64,000 nt of DNA from Escallonia rubra (lineage: Eukaryota > Streptophyta > Magnoliopsida > Escalloniales > Escalloniaceae), in the NCBI GenBank assembly GCA_033065855.1, contig JAVXUO010001084.1:62001-126000 (forward strand), written 5' to 3'. The stretch's first letter is position 1. Every line of letters starts with the position of its first letter. The position numbers and the translations under genes are program-made. This document shows, one piece after another, positions 30,266 to 42,480 of this stretch. The notes below the pieces were generated by a model that was given only the letters and a program-made list of their open reading frames with translations, was not told where the DNA came from and ran no database searches.

Positions 30266-32779
30266 GGGTTTGATAGAAATTCTACCCAGCCCACTTCAGT
30301 TGCACCCTTAAGCATAACGGTAGCTAAAAAAATTACATGAAATGTAAGGTCATTATAGAAAAACCAAAAATGATAATTAAAGAAAACAAAATGAAAGGGT
30401 TGAAGAGACTAAAAAGTATATATAATGCATCGCCAAAAGTTGAATTGTGTCAGGCTTGGGAATGCTGGGCTGATCATAGTCATTGCAAGCAAAGGGCACG
30501 GTTGCTCCAAGGCTAGCGTAGGATAGCACTGAAGTAGGGATAAAGCAAGATCTGTACAATATATGTGGGAAAAAAAAGTAAGCCTTTGGGCACTATAATC
30601 ATAATAGCATCCTTTGAATTCCATCTATAGAAGCATGCGTTGAATAAGTTTTTGCCTTCTGAGTTACTATGAAAAGACTTCATGCTTTAATTCTTGCACT
30701 GCACAAAAGCATATATAATTATCTCTGAGTGTGTGCCAGTGAGTTTGTGTAGGTCTATGCATGTGTATGTGTTAGTGAGTTCCAAGGGCAAAGGGGGAGG
30801 GGTTGGGGTGTACCGGGTGAGGGCGGGGGGGGGGGGGGGGGGGGGGTAGAGAAGGGGAAGGAGAGGGGGTGTTTCGCATATGTATTTAAAATGCCACCAT
30901 GCAATTCTAGACTACGACACTAGCTATCGAAGACCTAGAACTAAAAACTGGGCAAAGAAACTGGCAGTTACATGGAAACTGTTTGGAAAAAGCTGAAAGT
31001 GGGTAAGTTTAGGGTGGCGAAGGGTTCTTGAACCAAGGTTCCGTGGCGTTCCCATGGCTTAAGCTTGTTGGTTGTTATTAGCAGGGGTGGGATGTTTTAG
31101 AAGCTTTAAAATTCTGAGTGGGCTATAGTTGGACAAATGGTGGGAATGTCGGTATAAGGCTCTGCCTGTTTTGAGTTTGACATCCATTGAATATGTCTGA
31201 ATTTAAAATTTCTTTACAAGACCACGCCTGTGAATTTCATTAGCACCTAATAGGCAAGACCTTTTGAGATAGGAATTGCCTAGTGGTGAGGTCATGGGCC
31301 TCAGTCATTAGAGATGGTATTCATGCTAATTGTCTTGTGGGAGGTGGGACATTTTGAAGGACAACTTAGATATGGTCATCTGGTTAGAGGCTGGAATTGT
31401 CCAAAGATGGCTAGAGATGAAGATCATGGGCTATGTGTTACCAAGGTTAAGATTGGGCCTTAGAGAGGACACTAAAGCATATCCCAGGAATATTCTGATG
31501 TAACATAACAAATGTGAGAGAATTCATGATCAAGCTCATGAAATCATAAGTAGAAACGTCAAATAAGACATTGCCCATCATAAGGATGGACCTGATGTTT
31601 ACTCCATTCCTTTTGTTTCCACGGATCTAAGAGCATTAATTCCAATAAACAAGTTCTATTGCTGAAACACTAATGAAATTTGTGAAAGCAATAATAAAAA
31701 GGGAATACTTTCGCAACAAACCATGTTGGCGCCATTTGCAAGAAAATAGCCTAAAAGGGTCCCATTTGTCCAATTCTGATCACATCTCCAAAATAGGCAT
31801 TTACATCAAAAAGCTCCAAACTATTACTAATATTTATGATGACAAACCTAAATTTCATTGACATCGCCACCAACCCGCTGCCACGTATTCTGCTCCTTTC
31901 CACTAGAGAATACATTCCCAACACACGCCTTGTGGTTGCCCCTCTAATTTTGCAACCCCCCCCCCCCCCCGCGCCGCCTTTCTGCAACCTTGTTGCCACT
32001 AGAATATATATGAGAGATTGTGGCAGTAAATCTGTGTCATGCTGCCAACAGGTGGCGTCGGGAGGTAGCGGATCTTGGTCGCGACGTCGTGGAGGTGACA
32101 AATTTAGGTGGCCGTGGAGAAAGAATAGGTGGCAGTAGGCTGTGATGGTGCTATGTGCTGGCTGTGGTTTTTTCGATTCATGCTACAATCCTGGGTTTTC
32201 TGCTGAAGGTCGTGGGTACCTGGTGTTGTTTGGTAAAGGTAAAGTTGGTCGTTGGCACAGCAATTGATGGTGTGTGGTGATTTGGCTTTGGGGGGGGGGG
32301 GGGGGGTGGGGGTAGGGGTTGTTCTAAGAAATGTATTTATTTTGTTTTTGAAGTGTAGAATAAGGATACGTGACAATTTCAAGGCATTTTAGTGCCTTCA
32401 GCAGCAGTACAGTTTGCTATGAAATTTTTCCCGAAAAACACACCATTGATGTTTGCTACCAAGTTTCTCTCAATAAACACACCATCTTAGATCAGCGGAA
32501 AATCTCCTCCGTCCACTTTTCGTTCTTCTTTACTCATAAGCTATCCACTAGATCCTTTCTTTTTTCTCAGCCCCCGCCCTCCTTCCGGCTGTCCTTCTCT
32601 TCTCAATATCGCCGATACCACAATAGCACCAAATTAGTTCAACATTGGGCCACTCTTGGCAAAACACTACCAACCAAGAGCTGCATGTTCATTGTTCCCA
32701 TTTTTGACTATTTGTGCCGTTAATAGACCCACAGCTGGTCTTCCTGGACCACACCACACTCCTCGTATAAAAAGAAAAC
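30266..32779. other. Non-coding interval with G and C homopolymers
   Basis: No gene recognised. Notable are a run of about 22 G (30825-30846), 15 C (31956-31970) and 17 G (32290-32306). A 117-codon plus-strand open frame at 32370-32723 has no recognisable domain and no supporting context; I do not call it a gene. Confidence 0.5.
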
Positions 32780-34160
32780 TTAAAAGCGATAGACGGTTAT
32801 AGCGAATCGCCTCGGAAAAAACCATCCGGAAGGAGAATTTTAGGGAGTCGACATCTTATTTTGTTTAAGAAAAGGACAATAAGAAAAACACGAGAAATGA
32901 CTTTAAATGTGTCCAAAGGACATATAATATTTTGAAATCAGAAATGGATTCAGGGACTAAACTATACAACGGGGATGTATTACGCACCCGCCGTATCTTT
33001 TCGACCTCTACTTCATTTATATTGATTTTTGGTCTTTTTAACACATAAACCTATAAATATGTACTAACTTGCTTTATTTATATATAATTGGCTGGAACTC
33101 GATATCGGAGGTCAAATATTGACCTACATATCGCTCAAACAAAACGGAATCAAAACCATAGTAGTTTGACTCTGGTCCTATGGGAAGCGACCTACACTTT
33201 GGTCTAAGACTTAGACTAAGAAATGAAAATGACTCTTTTTCTTATTTTTGCACAAGAGATGAAATGTGATCACATGAAATGAGAGACAATTCTAGACTAT
33301 TGCTAGACTAGACAGCTATTAAATATACCTCGTGAATCGGCTTCTCTAGACGACTCGAGAATGTCATCTGAAAGGATCCACGATGCAAGAGATTACTAAT
33401 CTTTTCTAGGGAATATGAATGGTTAATTTCTCTTAAGAGGCGATATACTACTTTTAAGAGAAATGGTATAAAAACTCTAGAGAGAAAATGTTAAATCAAA
33501 ATTGAGACCCCTGAAAATGTAGGCCAAGGGACCTATTTATAGAGTTCTGAGGTGTCAGAAATGATAAAGACTGCAATCTAGCAATAAGGCTGAATATTCG
33601 ATAAAAATCGCAAATTAACAAATGTCAACTAATCGGCCGGTTTGTAGAAAACCGGCCGGTTCATCCCATAATTTTGTAATAATTTTTTTCTGAATTTTGA
33701 GACATTATTTGACCCTAATTTGATATTTATCTCTGATTTTCTAGATGGGATGTACTAGATTCGGCATTGATCTTCCTAAATCACATAAATCATGGATTTA
33801 ATCCGTTGCATCAAGGATAATTCACAACATAATTTCTTTAATCATCTAGTCAAAGCACAATTTAGACATGGACTGGACCGACATAATTGGACTTGAGTGA
33901 GCCCAATTACTTGACTGATAGTCTGGACCAGACAATTGGCCTAGACAAATAAACTAGGCAATTGGAAATATGCACTTGACAACTGGACAAGACAATAGGA
34001 CTGAACAATTGGACTTGTAGACTGGACTGGACTGGACTAGACCAATTTAAATTCATTAAGTTATACTACTAGGCGTTAGCTTAATAATAAACTTTAATTA
34101 ATAATGGAGCCCAATAATATTATTAAATTAAAATTACTATAAAAACGGGGTGTCTACAAG
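32780..34160 (+). mobile_element. LTR-like remnant of an uncertain retroelement
   Basis: It has GGAGAATTTTAGGGAGTCG near 32830 and ends near 34157 with ACGGGGTGTCTACA, phrases I associate with long plant LTRs. A section at 32935-33210 is clearly related to 39720-39985: both share TATACAACGGG, GATTTTTGG and AAAACTATGTAGT-type phrases. At 33850-34080 there is a degenerate repeat of GACAATTGGACT-like units. No coding region. Confidence 0.45.
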
Positions 34161-34879
34161 GGAGTTATTGGATTCATCCATTGTAGCTTCAACTCTCAAA
34201 AATCCAACTAAAGTTGAGATCCATCAATCTGGTCTCATAGTCGCGTAATGTGCATTTTATATTTTCAGTCACATGGACGTGGACTCCTTAGTGAGTAGTT
34301 GGGAACAGTGACGACAAACTTGAGATGGGTGGTATTTTGTTAATCTCATGGTGGGGATGCCAGACTGCTCGAGAGCTGAGACACTTGTATGGGAGAAGGC
34401 AACTTGGGCTAAGATGGACAATTAAGCCAATTTAAAATACTGTCGTTACCGTTACCTCGGCAAAAGCTCCTATTACTTTGACCATAGGAATTTGAATAAA
34501 TGCACATGTAGCTATCCAGCTTTAAAAGTGAAAAAAAATGTTGTTGGAGTGAAACGGTTGTATAAAGCTAAGAAAAGTTCTCATGTAAATGTCAAAATGT
34601 TCAAAGAGGTTGGTCATTAACCACCTTAAAGGCCACACGCCGCTGCCACCAATTCAGCCTATAGCAGGTATCTTGGCTGGTTCACGGCCTGTCATTTGAC
34701 TTCTGAGCCTGATCTGCGGCTAATACGGGCCATCTGAGTTTTACTTTGGCCTCTATTGGTCCAATTATGCTTGTATATACTAGTTCTTGAGTGATCTCCT
34801 CTATTTTTCATCTATTCGTATGTCATGGATAAACACAATGTGCTTTAACTAATTCCAGTTCTACTAGATGAGTCCAATT

Positions 34880-36290
34880 ATAATCATTAAGCACAAGTTA
34901 TGCGTACCTTTTACGAAGGACCCAAAGCATGGTGCTACATTACCGGTTCTCGTGTCATCCCTTAACAAATTGACGACAAAGCAGATGCTGCATTCGAGGA
35001 GCATCTTAAAGAGTGGGCAGTGTCAGTAATCAGATTCTTACTTGGTTCTTCAGCACAATCGATCCTATCCATTAATACACTCTTTAGCAGTTACAATATC
35101 GCCAAAGAAGTAAGGGATCTTCTATCCAAGCGATATACCCATATGTTGCTTTTGCACACCAGTATCAGTTACTCGTTAATATTCATCGCTTACATCAGCA
35201 ATCAAGTCAGTCCATTTGTTATATTTCACCCTTAGGTGCCTTATATTTGAGATCAACTTACTATGACCCAACCTAAGTGGAACAATTCTAAAGATGCTGA
35301 GATATCAGTTACTGGGTAATATTCATCGCTTACACCAGCAATCAGGTTAGCCCATTTGTTATGTATTAGTCTTAGATGCATTACATTTGAGATTAACTTG
35401 CTAGGACCCAACCTAAGTGGAACAACCTACGCATGCTGAGAAATTTATTTAATAGCATGAGGACATAAGACTTGTGTAATTCTTAATGGGTCTTCATGAT
35501 GAGTTGGAATCAACAAGAGCATTTATCTTAGATTGTTGCTCTCTTCCCTCATTGAACAGTTCACTAGATGAACTCATTTATGAAGAAACTCGAATTTAGA
35601 CTCTCCAGTCTCACCAATCTGAGCTTTTCGCTTATCGGCTTTCTTCAGCACTTCCATAATTTATTGCTACATCTGTTCTTTCAGTTCCTGTGGCTTCTCA
35701 GGCTTCTCATTCCAATGACAAAAAGAACACTCAGTGCACACTCTTTGCAGCACCCAGGGTCATACTTGGGACCAGTACCATATAAATGTTTGAGATGGCT
35801 CTCCGATCAGCCTCGAAGACTCCTACGGCATCGCATACTGCTACTATTGTTCATCTCGATTCACATTTTGATCCCGCCGTCCCTTATACCACCCACCCCC
35901 TCACCCCCCAAAACTATGGTCATATTCGCTACCGATTTTGAGGTGTTGACCAGTCAGATTCTGTCTCGTACCAGCTCTTTAACCATTACTGTTACTCTTA
36001 GGTAATACCTTTTGGTTCATCAGTTCGGGTTACTGTATGACTTCCAATCCTTCTTATTTAATAAGGAAATCTCCTCGTGCTAATACCCATTCAATTCATA
36101 CAGCTGATAAATCTCTCATGGAAATTAGTCTTAGAGGCTATATCTCAGCACCTAGTTTGTCTCTTAAAGATACCCTCATTGTTCCTTCTTTGTCAATAAT
36201 ACCCATTCGATTCATACTTCATGTTTTGGGTCTTGAAGTTATATTTTCTAATCAAGGATGTATTGTGCAGATCCTCTAGGCCATAAGCTT
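34880..36290 (+). pseudogene. Ty1/copia gag and protease remnant
   Basis: A broken plus-strand frame reads FYEGPKAWCYITGSRVIP, FEEHLKEWAV, IRFLLGSSAQSI and YNIAKEVRDLLSKRY (34890-35150). This is the UBN2-type copia gag core. Later pieces include GLHDELESTRAFI (about 35491) and SLNSSLDELIYEE. A final block near 36085-36280 (SIHTADKSLMEISLRGYIS, then SLSLKDTLIVPSLS and VIFSNQGCIVQ) fits the protease/pre-integrase region. Stops, frameshifts and a 145-bp tandem duplication disable it. Integrase and RT are absent, so the element is truncated. Confidence 0.75.
35165..35450 (+). repeat. Tandem duplication of about 145 bp in the copia gag remnant
   Basis: Two adjacent copies share ATCAGTTACT(C/G)G(T/G)TAATATT, CATCGCTTACA(T/C)CAGCAATCA and CCCAACCTAAGTGGAACAA. 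The first runs to about 35300, the second to about 35445. They differ at many positions, so the duplication is old. Confidence 0.85.
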
Positions 36291-36299
36291 GGAAGCCCC

Positions 36300-36996
36300 C
36301 ACACATGCCACCTACTTCGCTGTAGTTGTGGCAAGCACGCCTTGATTATGCCTCACTACCTCAAGTTCCCAGCTTAGCGGCTAGTGCTCTTTCAAGAACT
36401 ATTATTCTCGGGTCCTTCAATTGTGTGTCGTTTTAACTTGGAAAACATAGTGATTTACCTTTCGATAATAGTGACTCTATTTCCTTGAAAGTCCTTTGAT
36501 TGTGTGTCATTTCAACTTGGAAAACAGAGTGATTTACCTTTCAATAACAGTGACTCTGTTAGGAAAAATTAGGAAATGAAGGGTTCTGGGAATAAATATT
36601 TGTGAAAGGTAGGTTATATTTGAAAAGTTAAGAAAAAGTGGGGTGAGTTTTATAAATTTCTGAACAAGGGTTTGACTTAAAAAATAAAGGAGTTTTTTGA
36701 AATCATTTAATTTGGTCTTCCCGAATTACCCTCCCCCAAATTTTTGTTATGCAAGAATTGAAACAAGTCATGTTATGCAAAAATGCAAGTATGGTGATAC
36801 AAAAATACTTGTCAATTTATACAGATATTCAGTTGTCAATACCTTCTCTTCCCCTCTAATAACAGATTTCCCTCCAAAAGTACTTGCACCCCACCCCCCT
36901 CCCTTCCAACCCTCTCGTTCTCCCTGCGATAAAGAGACCATAGTGTCTATGCAAACTCTGAATTATGAGCTCTGCAGAACATAAAATGGTTATGCT
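36300..36996. other. Non-coding interval with a short tandem duplication
   Basis: Two copies of a block of about 75 bp (TGTGTGTCGTTTTAACTTGG near 36420 and TGTGTGTCATTTCAACTTGG near 36495, each followed by a GATTTACCTTTC phrase). The rest is AT-rich with no recognised gene. Confidence 0.6.
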
Positions 36997-37310
36997 TTGT
37001 CCAAACTAAACCATAACAATCCTTACTCCCAAGCACGAACTCGTATCTATCCCATCCTCTTCTCTCTTACTAAACTTGGCTCTTGTTGCGAAACAAATAC
37101 TAGCAACAAGGTTTATTCATGCAACAGAGCCATTGATAAACTAATCAAATCCGAATCTTTAAACTCTGCCCACAAACTGTTCGACAAAATGCCCGAATGA
37201 GACACAGTCACATGGAACATAATAATTACAGGGTATAGCTTAAATGAGTTTCCAAATGAATTTCTTTACCTTTACAGTCAAATGGCTAACCAAAAAGTTA
37301 GAGAAACTTA
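36997..37310 (+). pseudogene. Pentatricopeptide repeat (PPR) gene fragment
   Basis: The frame reads SCNRAIDKLIKSESLNSAHK, then LFDKMPE, a TGA stop at 37198-37200, then DTVTWNIIITGYSLNE and LYLYSQM. This is one and a half PPR motifs of the PLS class, whose members bind organelle RNA. The TGA replaces the Arg codon expected in MPERDTVTWN, a single C-to-T change. No in-frame ATG precedes the frame and no further repeats follow, so it is a short fragment of a gene usually hundreds of codons long. Confidence 0.75.
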
Positions 37311-38568
37311 ATTTGTTGAATTAGTGACAGATGTTTGCAGAGTAGTTGAACATTGATATAATTGGATAAAAACAGTTGCATCTAGTTACTTGCTTTTTTG
37401 CAGAATATGACTTGTATCACGACGATCACACCCTCCTAACCTTAAACCTACACAACTCACCCATCAAATCTTCTAAGCGATATTTCATCAAACAATTGGC
37501 GGGCGACTCTCACCCCTCCCTTAATCTCCATCGCCCTCTTCAACTTTCGCAAATCCCCTCACCTAATCCTCAATTTCATCCGACAAATCTATTCTCAATG
37601 TCCACATATATGTCTTTAGAGGGTAGGGGATGGAGGAAATCTGATGTGTGCCTTTGCTTGTGTGTGTCTGATTTGGAGGGGAAGATGGGGCTGGGGTAGT
37701 TTAGGTAGACAAAAGATGAAATTTTGAAAAAACCCATTTTTTCTAAAGCACCCCCCCCCCCCCCCCCCACACCCCCCACACCATTGTTCAGAAAATTTCA
37801 AAACATAACCCACTTTTTCTTAAGTTTACACAACAAACCACCTTCCACTAACTTCTAACCTCAAAACCCACTTTTTTCTAATTTCCCCAATCAATTATAC
37901 ATGAAAATTTTGACTTGGTACATTGAGATGCATGTGATCCTTGACACCTACCTTAGCGGGATATCGTTATTCTGCTGTTTTTTTTATAGTTCCTCTAGTA
38001 ACACTCGGATTTGTCTTTTGCAGCGACGCTAAGAGCTTTAGCTATATTTATGGAGTCCGTTAATATGGTCAAAATCCAATTTTCTTTGAATGTTACGCCT
38101 TTTCACTTTGACAATGACAACGCTACTTAATATAAAGACTCTTCCTCGACATCCTCAAACAACATGGTACCCTACCACATAGACCTTGTCCAGGTACCTC
38201 TCGAGGAAATGGTCGAGCTGGACGTAAACACCATCACATCTTGGATACTCTGTGGAGTGTCCCATCCGTGAACCCTTTTTGGGGTAAGGCTTCTATTATC
38301 GCATTCTAAACTATTAATAGGAGACCCTGGTATAACTGTGTACACATTCTACACTAGATTCCGGGACACAAAAATTGAAGCAAGATAAAAAGGACTAGAA
38401 AATTAGCATGTTGATGAAAGCTAGATAAAGTTTTACCTTGACAATACTTTTAGATATATTGATATAATCTATTAGCATATTGATACATGAAAATGAAATA
38501 TATTTTCAGTATTGTGGCGCACTGCCTTCGAGAAATTCTTAGGCCCGACAAACGTCTTATTATTTTTT
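37311..38568. other. Non-coding interval
   Basis: No gene recognised. It includes a run of 18 C (37751-37768). Open frames around 37376-37813 are composition artefacts. Confidence 0.5.
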
Positions 38569-39609
38569 GGGCTAATTACACCTATATCCCTGAGGTTAGG
38601 GGGTAATTACAGGCAAGAAGAATAGTTTGGACAAATTACACTTATGTCTGTTGACCACACAGAATTTGAAAAACCCTAACGGTTTTGATAAAAAGACTGT
38701 ATTACCCTAAAGTTACAAATTTATTTATTCAAATGCCATTATCTAAAAAATTCTCTCTTAAATTTTCTCCCTCTATCTCTCTTAAACTCTCTCTCTCTCT
38801 CTCTGCCCCTCCCCACCCCGCACACCACCCTTCTTCCCCAACCCACCGCTGCTACCACCTTCCTCTTTCACCACCACCTGCACCCCTACCAAAGCGACCG
38901 CGCCGTCGCCATCGCCGTCGGCGCCATCCTAATCACCTACCTTTACCACACTGATCTAGGCCTCATCGTCCTCACCTGGTCCCGTAGCCTCTTCAACGAC
39001 ATCGGCGAGATCACGGCCAACCCAGCCACGGCGAGGCGACAGCCGCTGGTGGCGACGAGATCGACGATCCCTTAGAAAGAGAGACAACTGCCGTCGGGGA
39101 TGGTGGTGGCAGCGCCAACTCCATCGCGGGCGCTGTTGGTTGACTGGTCACCGGTTGGACGGGAAATAGGAGATGGGTATTTGTCGAGGGGCTGCTGTGA
39201 AGAAGAAGGGGTCAAAAAAGGATTTAAAATAAGATCAAAAGATAGGAAAGTGAAAATTTAAAGATTTAAAAATGGGTTTTGAAACCCTTATTTCAAAATC
39301 AGGGCTCTAATAAACCCTAATTTTTGAAATCAGGAGGATAATGTGGGGTTATTCTTAATTTTCTTAAAAAAGAAGAAAAAGAAAAAATTTAAAAATTATT
39401 CGGTATATAAAGTGTAAGGGTATTATTGTCATTTTAAAAATATATAATGATGACATCAGTCAAAAAGTATAATTTTTTAACGGAACCCTAACGGATGGAT
39501 ACGGGTGATACATTTGAAAAGGTTTTGGTCACGGTATGTTACATTTTGAAACTTAGTGTCCTTGACTATAATTACCCCATAACCTCAGGGACATAGGTGT
39601 AATTAACCC
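38569..39609 (+). mobile_element. TIR element with a GC-rich open stretch (possible Pack-MULE)
   Basis: The left end GGGCTAATTACACCTATATC and the inverted right end GGGTTAATTACACCTATGTC match for at least 45 bp, continuing CCTGAGGTTA and GGGGTAATTA. The 1,041-bp element holds a strikingly GC-rich centre (about 38860-39180) in AT-rich surroundings. A plus-strand frame stays open from about 38690 to the stop at 39073-39075 and has mostly G or C in third positions between 38893 and 39060. It includes AVAIAVGAILITYLYHTDLG, a hydrophobic stretch. No family recognised and no ATG at its start. No target duplication was resolved, because the flanks are T-rich. Confidence 0.65.
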
Positions 39610-39611
39610 TT

Positions 39612-39990
39612 TTTTTTTTATGAATGTCGAGTCTCCATCTTATAACAGACGCAGAATAAGAAAAAACCTAAATGGCTCTAAATTTTCAATGTTGGCTTCT
39701 AGTCTTTGAGAACAGAAATGAAGGATTCCGGGATTAAATTATACAACGGGATGGTATTAGGCACTTGTTATACCCTGACGTCTCTACTATGTTTTAATGA
39801 TTTTTGGCCTTAATAACACGTAAAAAAAGATGTGCATAAGTATACCCTAATCTAATAAAAAAAAATTGGTTTGAGCCTAGTATCGAGAGTCGAGTGGTTT
39901 ACGTATCCGGTCGGACAAGCCAGAGTCAAAACTATGTAGTTCTGACCAAACCCTACAGGAGGCCACCTAAATCTCGGTTTTTGACACTTC
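39612..39990 (+). repeat. Truncated copy of the LTR-like sequence at 32935-33210
   Basis: The stretch 39720-39985 is clearly homologous to 32935-33210 in the same orientation (ATTATACAACGGGATGGTAT against ACTATACAACGGGGATGTAT, and so on). It ends just before the truncated ankyrin gene's second intron and probably removed the 3' part of that gene. Confidence 0.7.
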
Positions 39991-40024
39991 TTCAATAAAT
40001 AGAAAATAGCTCAATATTACTCAC

Positions 40025-41391
40025 CATAAAATTCATTCACTAGCAACGTCTCCAGGAGCTGGCGACCCGATTCACCCTCGAACGGTTTCGGCTCCACGTC
40101 TTCTTTTGTGACCGTGATTAAGTAAAGGAACATGTTCCTTTGACCAAGTAAGGCAGCTGTGAAGAGAGGTTTCGATTTCTGAATGTTGGCAATATCAGGC
40201 AAGTCCGGGTTTTTTTGGACTAACAACTTGGCCACCTCAACGTCGCCAACCATTGCAGCAAAGTGAAGCGCAGTGAAGCCTTGGCCGTTGGCAAGGACAA
40301 GGTCTGCCGGTAACATTAACTGGAGCAGCTTCTTCATGAAATGCTTTCTTCGCCCTGACCTGACCGCCACCATGAGGGCTGTCTCACAATTTCCGCCGAT
40401 TATGGCCCGGACTGAATCCGGTTCTTCTTCAATAAATTTTCCTGCTCTCTCCCAATCACCTTCGAGTGCAGCTCTGTGCAGCGGTAGGTAATGACTTAGA
40501 TTCTTCGCAGCAGCTTCTTTGAATATATCTGGCAAAATTCATGAAACCAACGAAAAGTGAGTTAAAGGAATTTGGTCAGTTCATTTCTCATCCAAAATGT
40601 CCCCAACCTGGTTAACAAAAAGCCTCAGCTATTTGTCGCAACTCATTTGCGTTGGGCTTGGACGATTACCGTTTTTCAAAAGTATCAAATTTAAACACTA
40701 CTCACCAACTAACCTCTTATAAATACATACAAGTCCTGAAAGTTGTTACTCAGACAATGCGAAACTGTCCTTATTTTCAGAGGATATTTTGTAAGTATCA
40801 TTATGTTTCATAACTATGAAATTGAAAACCAAGCAAATCAATCGGTGCTTGTCATGAGAATGAAAACGACAAAATTAAAATTGTCTCAAACTGAATGGTG
40901 GGATTCTTACCACCCCGCAAAAGAATAGCAAGGTAGATTGGTGTACTAGATAAAAGACTCACTTTACCTCTTTTACTTGGTTCGGGAATCTGACCGAGCA
41001 TCATATCTAAGAGCATCCACATCTCTTTAGCAGAAGGGAAACCCTGAAATTGCAAACGAAATTGGGCTTCCATGGTGGACAAAAACCATCGTCGTAACAG
41101 CTGGTCTGTTTTCTTCCAGTCTTTGTAATCCTGATTCTCGGTCTCCATTGTGCCGGTGACGGAGCTATCGTCAGGTACGGTGGTTCTCTCGGGAGGTGCT
41201 ACGGTTGTGCCGTAGATGAAACCCAACAACCCTTCATTCTCTATGACATCTAGCATCAGTGTTCTCCACAAGAAGCAGTGCTTCGGAGAGAGCTCGATGG
41301 GTACTAAGATCCTAATGTTAACCTCATCCGGGTAAGGGTACTTTAAAGCGGTGGAGGAAGAGAGTGGCGAAGCCATTGATTCAGAGTTCAA
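40025..41391 (-). pseudogene. Truncated gag-like/ankyrin gene, left paralog (exons 1-2 only)
   Basis: Exon 1 (40968-41391) encodes a copia-gag-like N-terminal domain: MASPLSSSTALKYPYPDEVN, then CFLWRTLMLDVIENEGLLGF and DQLLRRWFLSTMEAQFR, FPSAKEMWMLLD. The donor is AAGAG/GTAAAG. Exon 2 (about 40025-40528) follows acceptor TTTTGCCAG in the same phase. It encodes ankyrin repeats: YLPLHRAALEGDW, ETALMVAVRSGRRKHFMKKL, GFTALHFAAMVGDVEVAKLL. It ends TTTTATG/GTGAGT. Both exons are open. The four further exons present in the right paralog are absent: repeat DNA begins about 40 bp into the next intron. The protein would lack the C-terminal membrane domain. Confidence 0.85.
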
Positions 41392-42480
41392 GGTCCGAAA
41401 TCTGGAAGGGAATGAGGGGTGGTCTAGTTATTGGTGTTTTTTTTTTCAGATTAAGCATGAGAGTTATGCCGCCAGCTTTCATCCTGAGCCAGGACTCCAT
41501 TTTAAATATGAACAAAAAAAAGTGGCGTATTCTCGGTTGCACGGGTGGCGCAATTACTTTCCGAGGACCCAAAATAAGTAGAACATCAGCGTTGATGAAG
41601 AGTGTCTACACCCGTTAATAGCTTATATATATATATATATATACCAACCATAGGTGTACATAGAACAAAAGACCCTATAATATTCTCTAACAAAATAATT
41701 CTCGCTTGTTACTCACATGATACTGTTCACAATTACCGGAAGTTACAATTTTCATTAAAATACAGATACCGATCAAAATTCAACATTCGCGAGGGACTTG
41801 CATAATCCGGAAAAGTCATGACGCGCACTCGCCACGACAAAAGAGGACCCTTAGAGAACAAGACTCCACCTTTAAGCACTTTATTCGTTGTTAAAAAAAG
41901 GCATGGAGCATAAAACTTTATTCGTTGTGGCTCCTACAACACGTGAATCACATGTCCTTTGAAATAAGAGAATTTGCACGTGTACTTTAATATGGTTTAA
42001 ATCTTCTCGCAGTTCTACTTGAATCCTTCCCTCCTTATGGAAGCACATATTCTCTTGTATATTAGTCAAAGATGTTACTTTCACAGGTCCCATGTCTCTT
42101 TGATTTTGAAACTCGACTTGACGCAACGAAAGTTCTTTGTTCCACTGCGGTTCAACGATTTAAATTCATGTTTTAAAAAAAAGGACAAGGACAACAATAA
42201 TGCTCTTCAGCTTTTGGAAGCCCTAGCACCAAGAATTTATGCCTTAAAAATGTAAAGCTGTGAATATGATATTTTATTAAATATCTTTCACTTTATTTTT
42301 CCGGAAAAAATAAAAACAATAAATCAGACCCCACCAAAATCATCAAAGGAGAAAAAGTAGAGGAAAGAGCAAAGTTCCAATTCCATTATCATTGGCACTT
42401 TTTCTTTTTAAAAGGGAGGCGTGACATAGCCTATGTAATAAGATACGCATTTCCGAGCTGAGCCTTTGTTCAATGCCACA
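41392..42480. other. Upstream region of the left ankyrin gene
   Basis: It contains a TA dinucleotide run at about 41625-41643 and no recognised gene. The promoter of the minus-strand gene should lie here but I cannot define it. The open frames at 41351-41618 overlap exon 1 on the wrong strand or are leader sequence. Confidence 0.4.

Noticed and set aside
32370-32723. 117-codon open frame with Ser/Phe-rich start
   Set aside because: It could mimic a transit peptide, but no conserved domain, no splice partner and no repeat-free context support a gene.
37576-37813. Gly-rich minus-strand frames
   Set aside because: They read through an 18-C homopolymer and its neighbours; artefact of composition.
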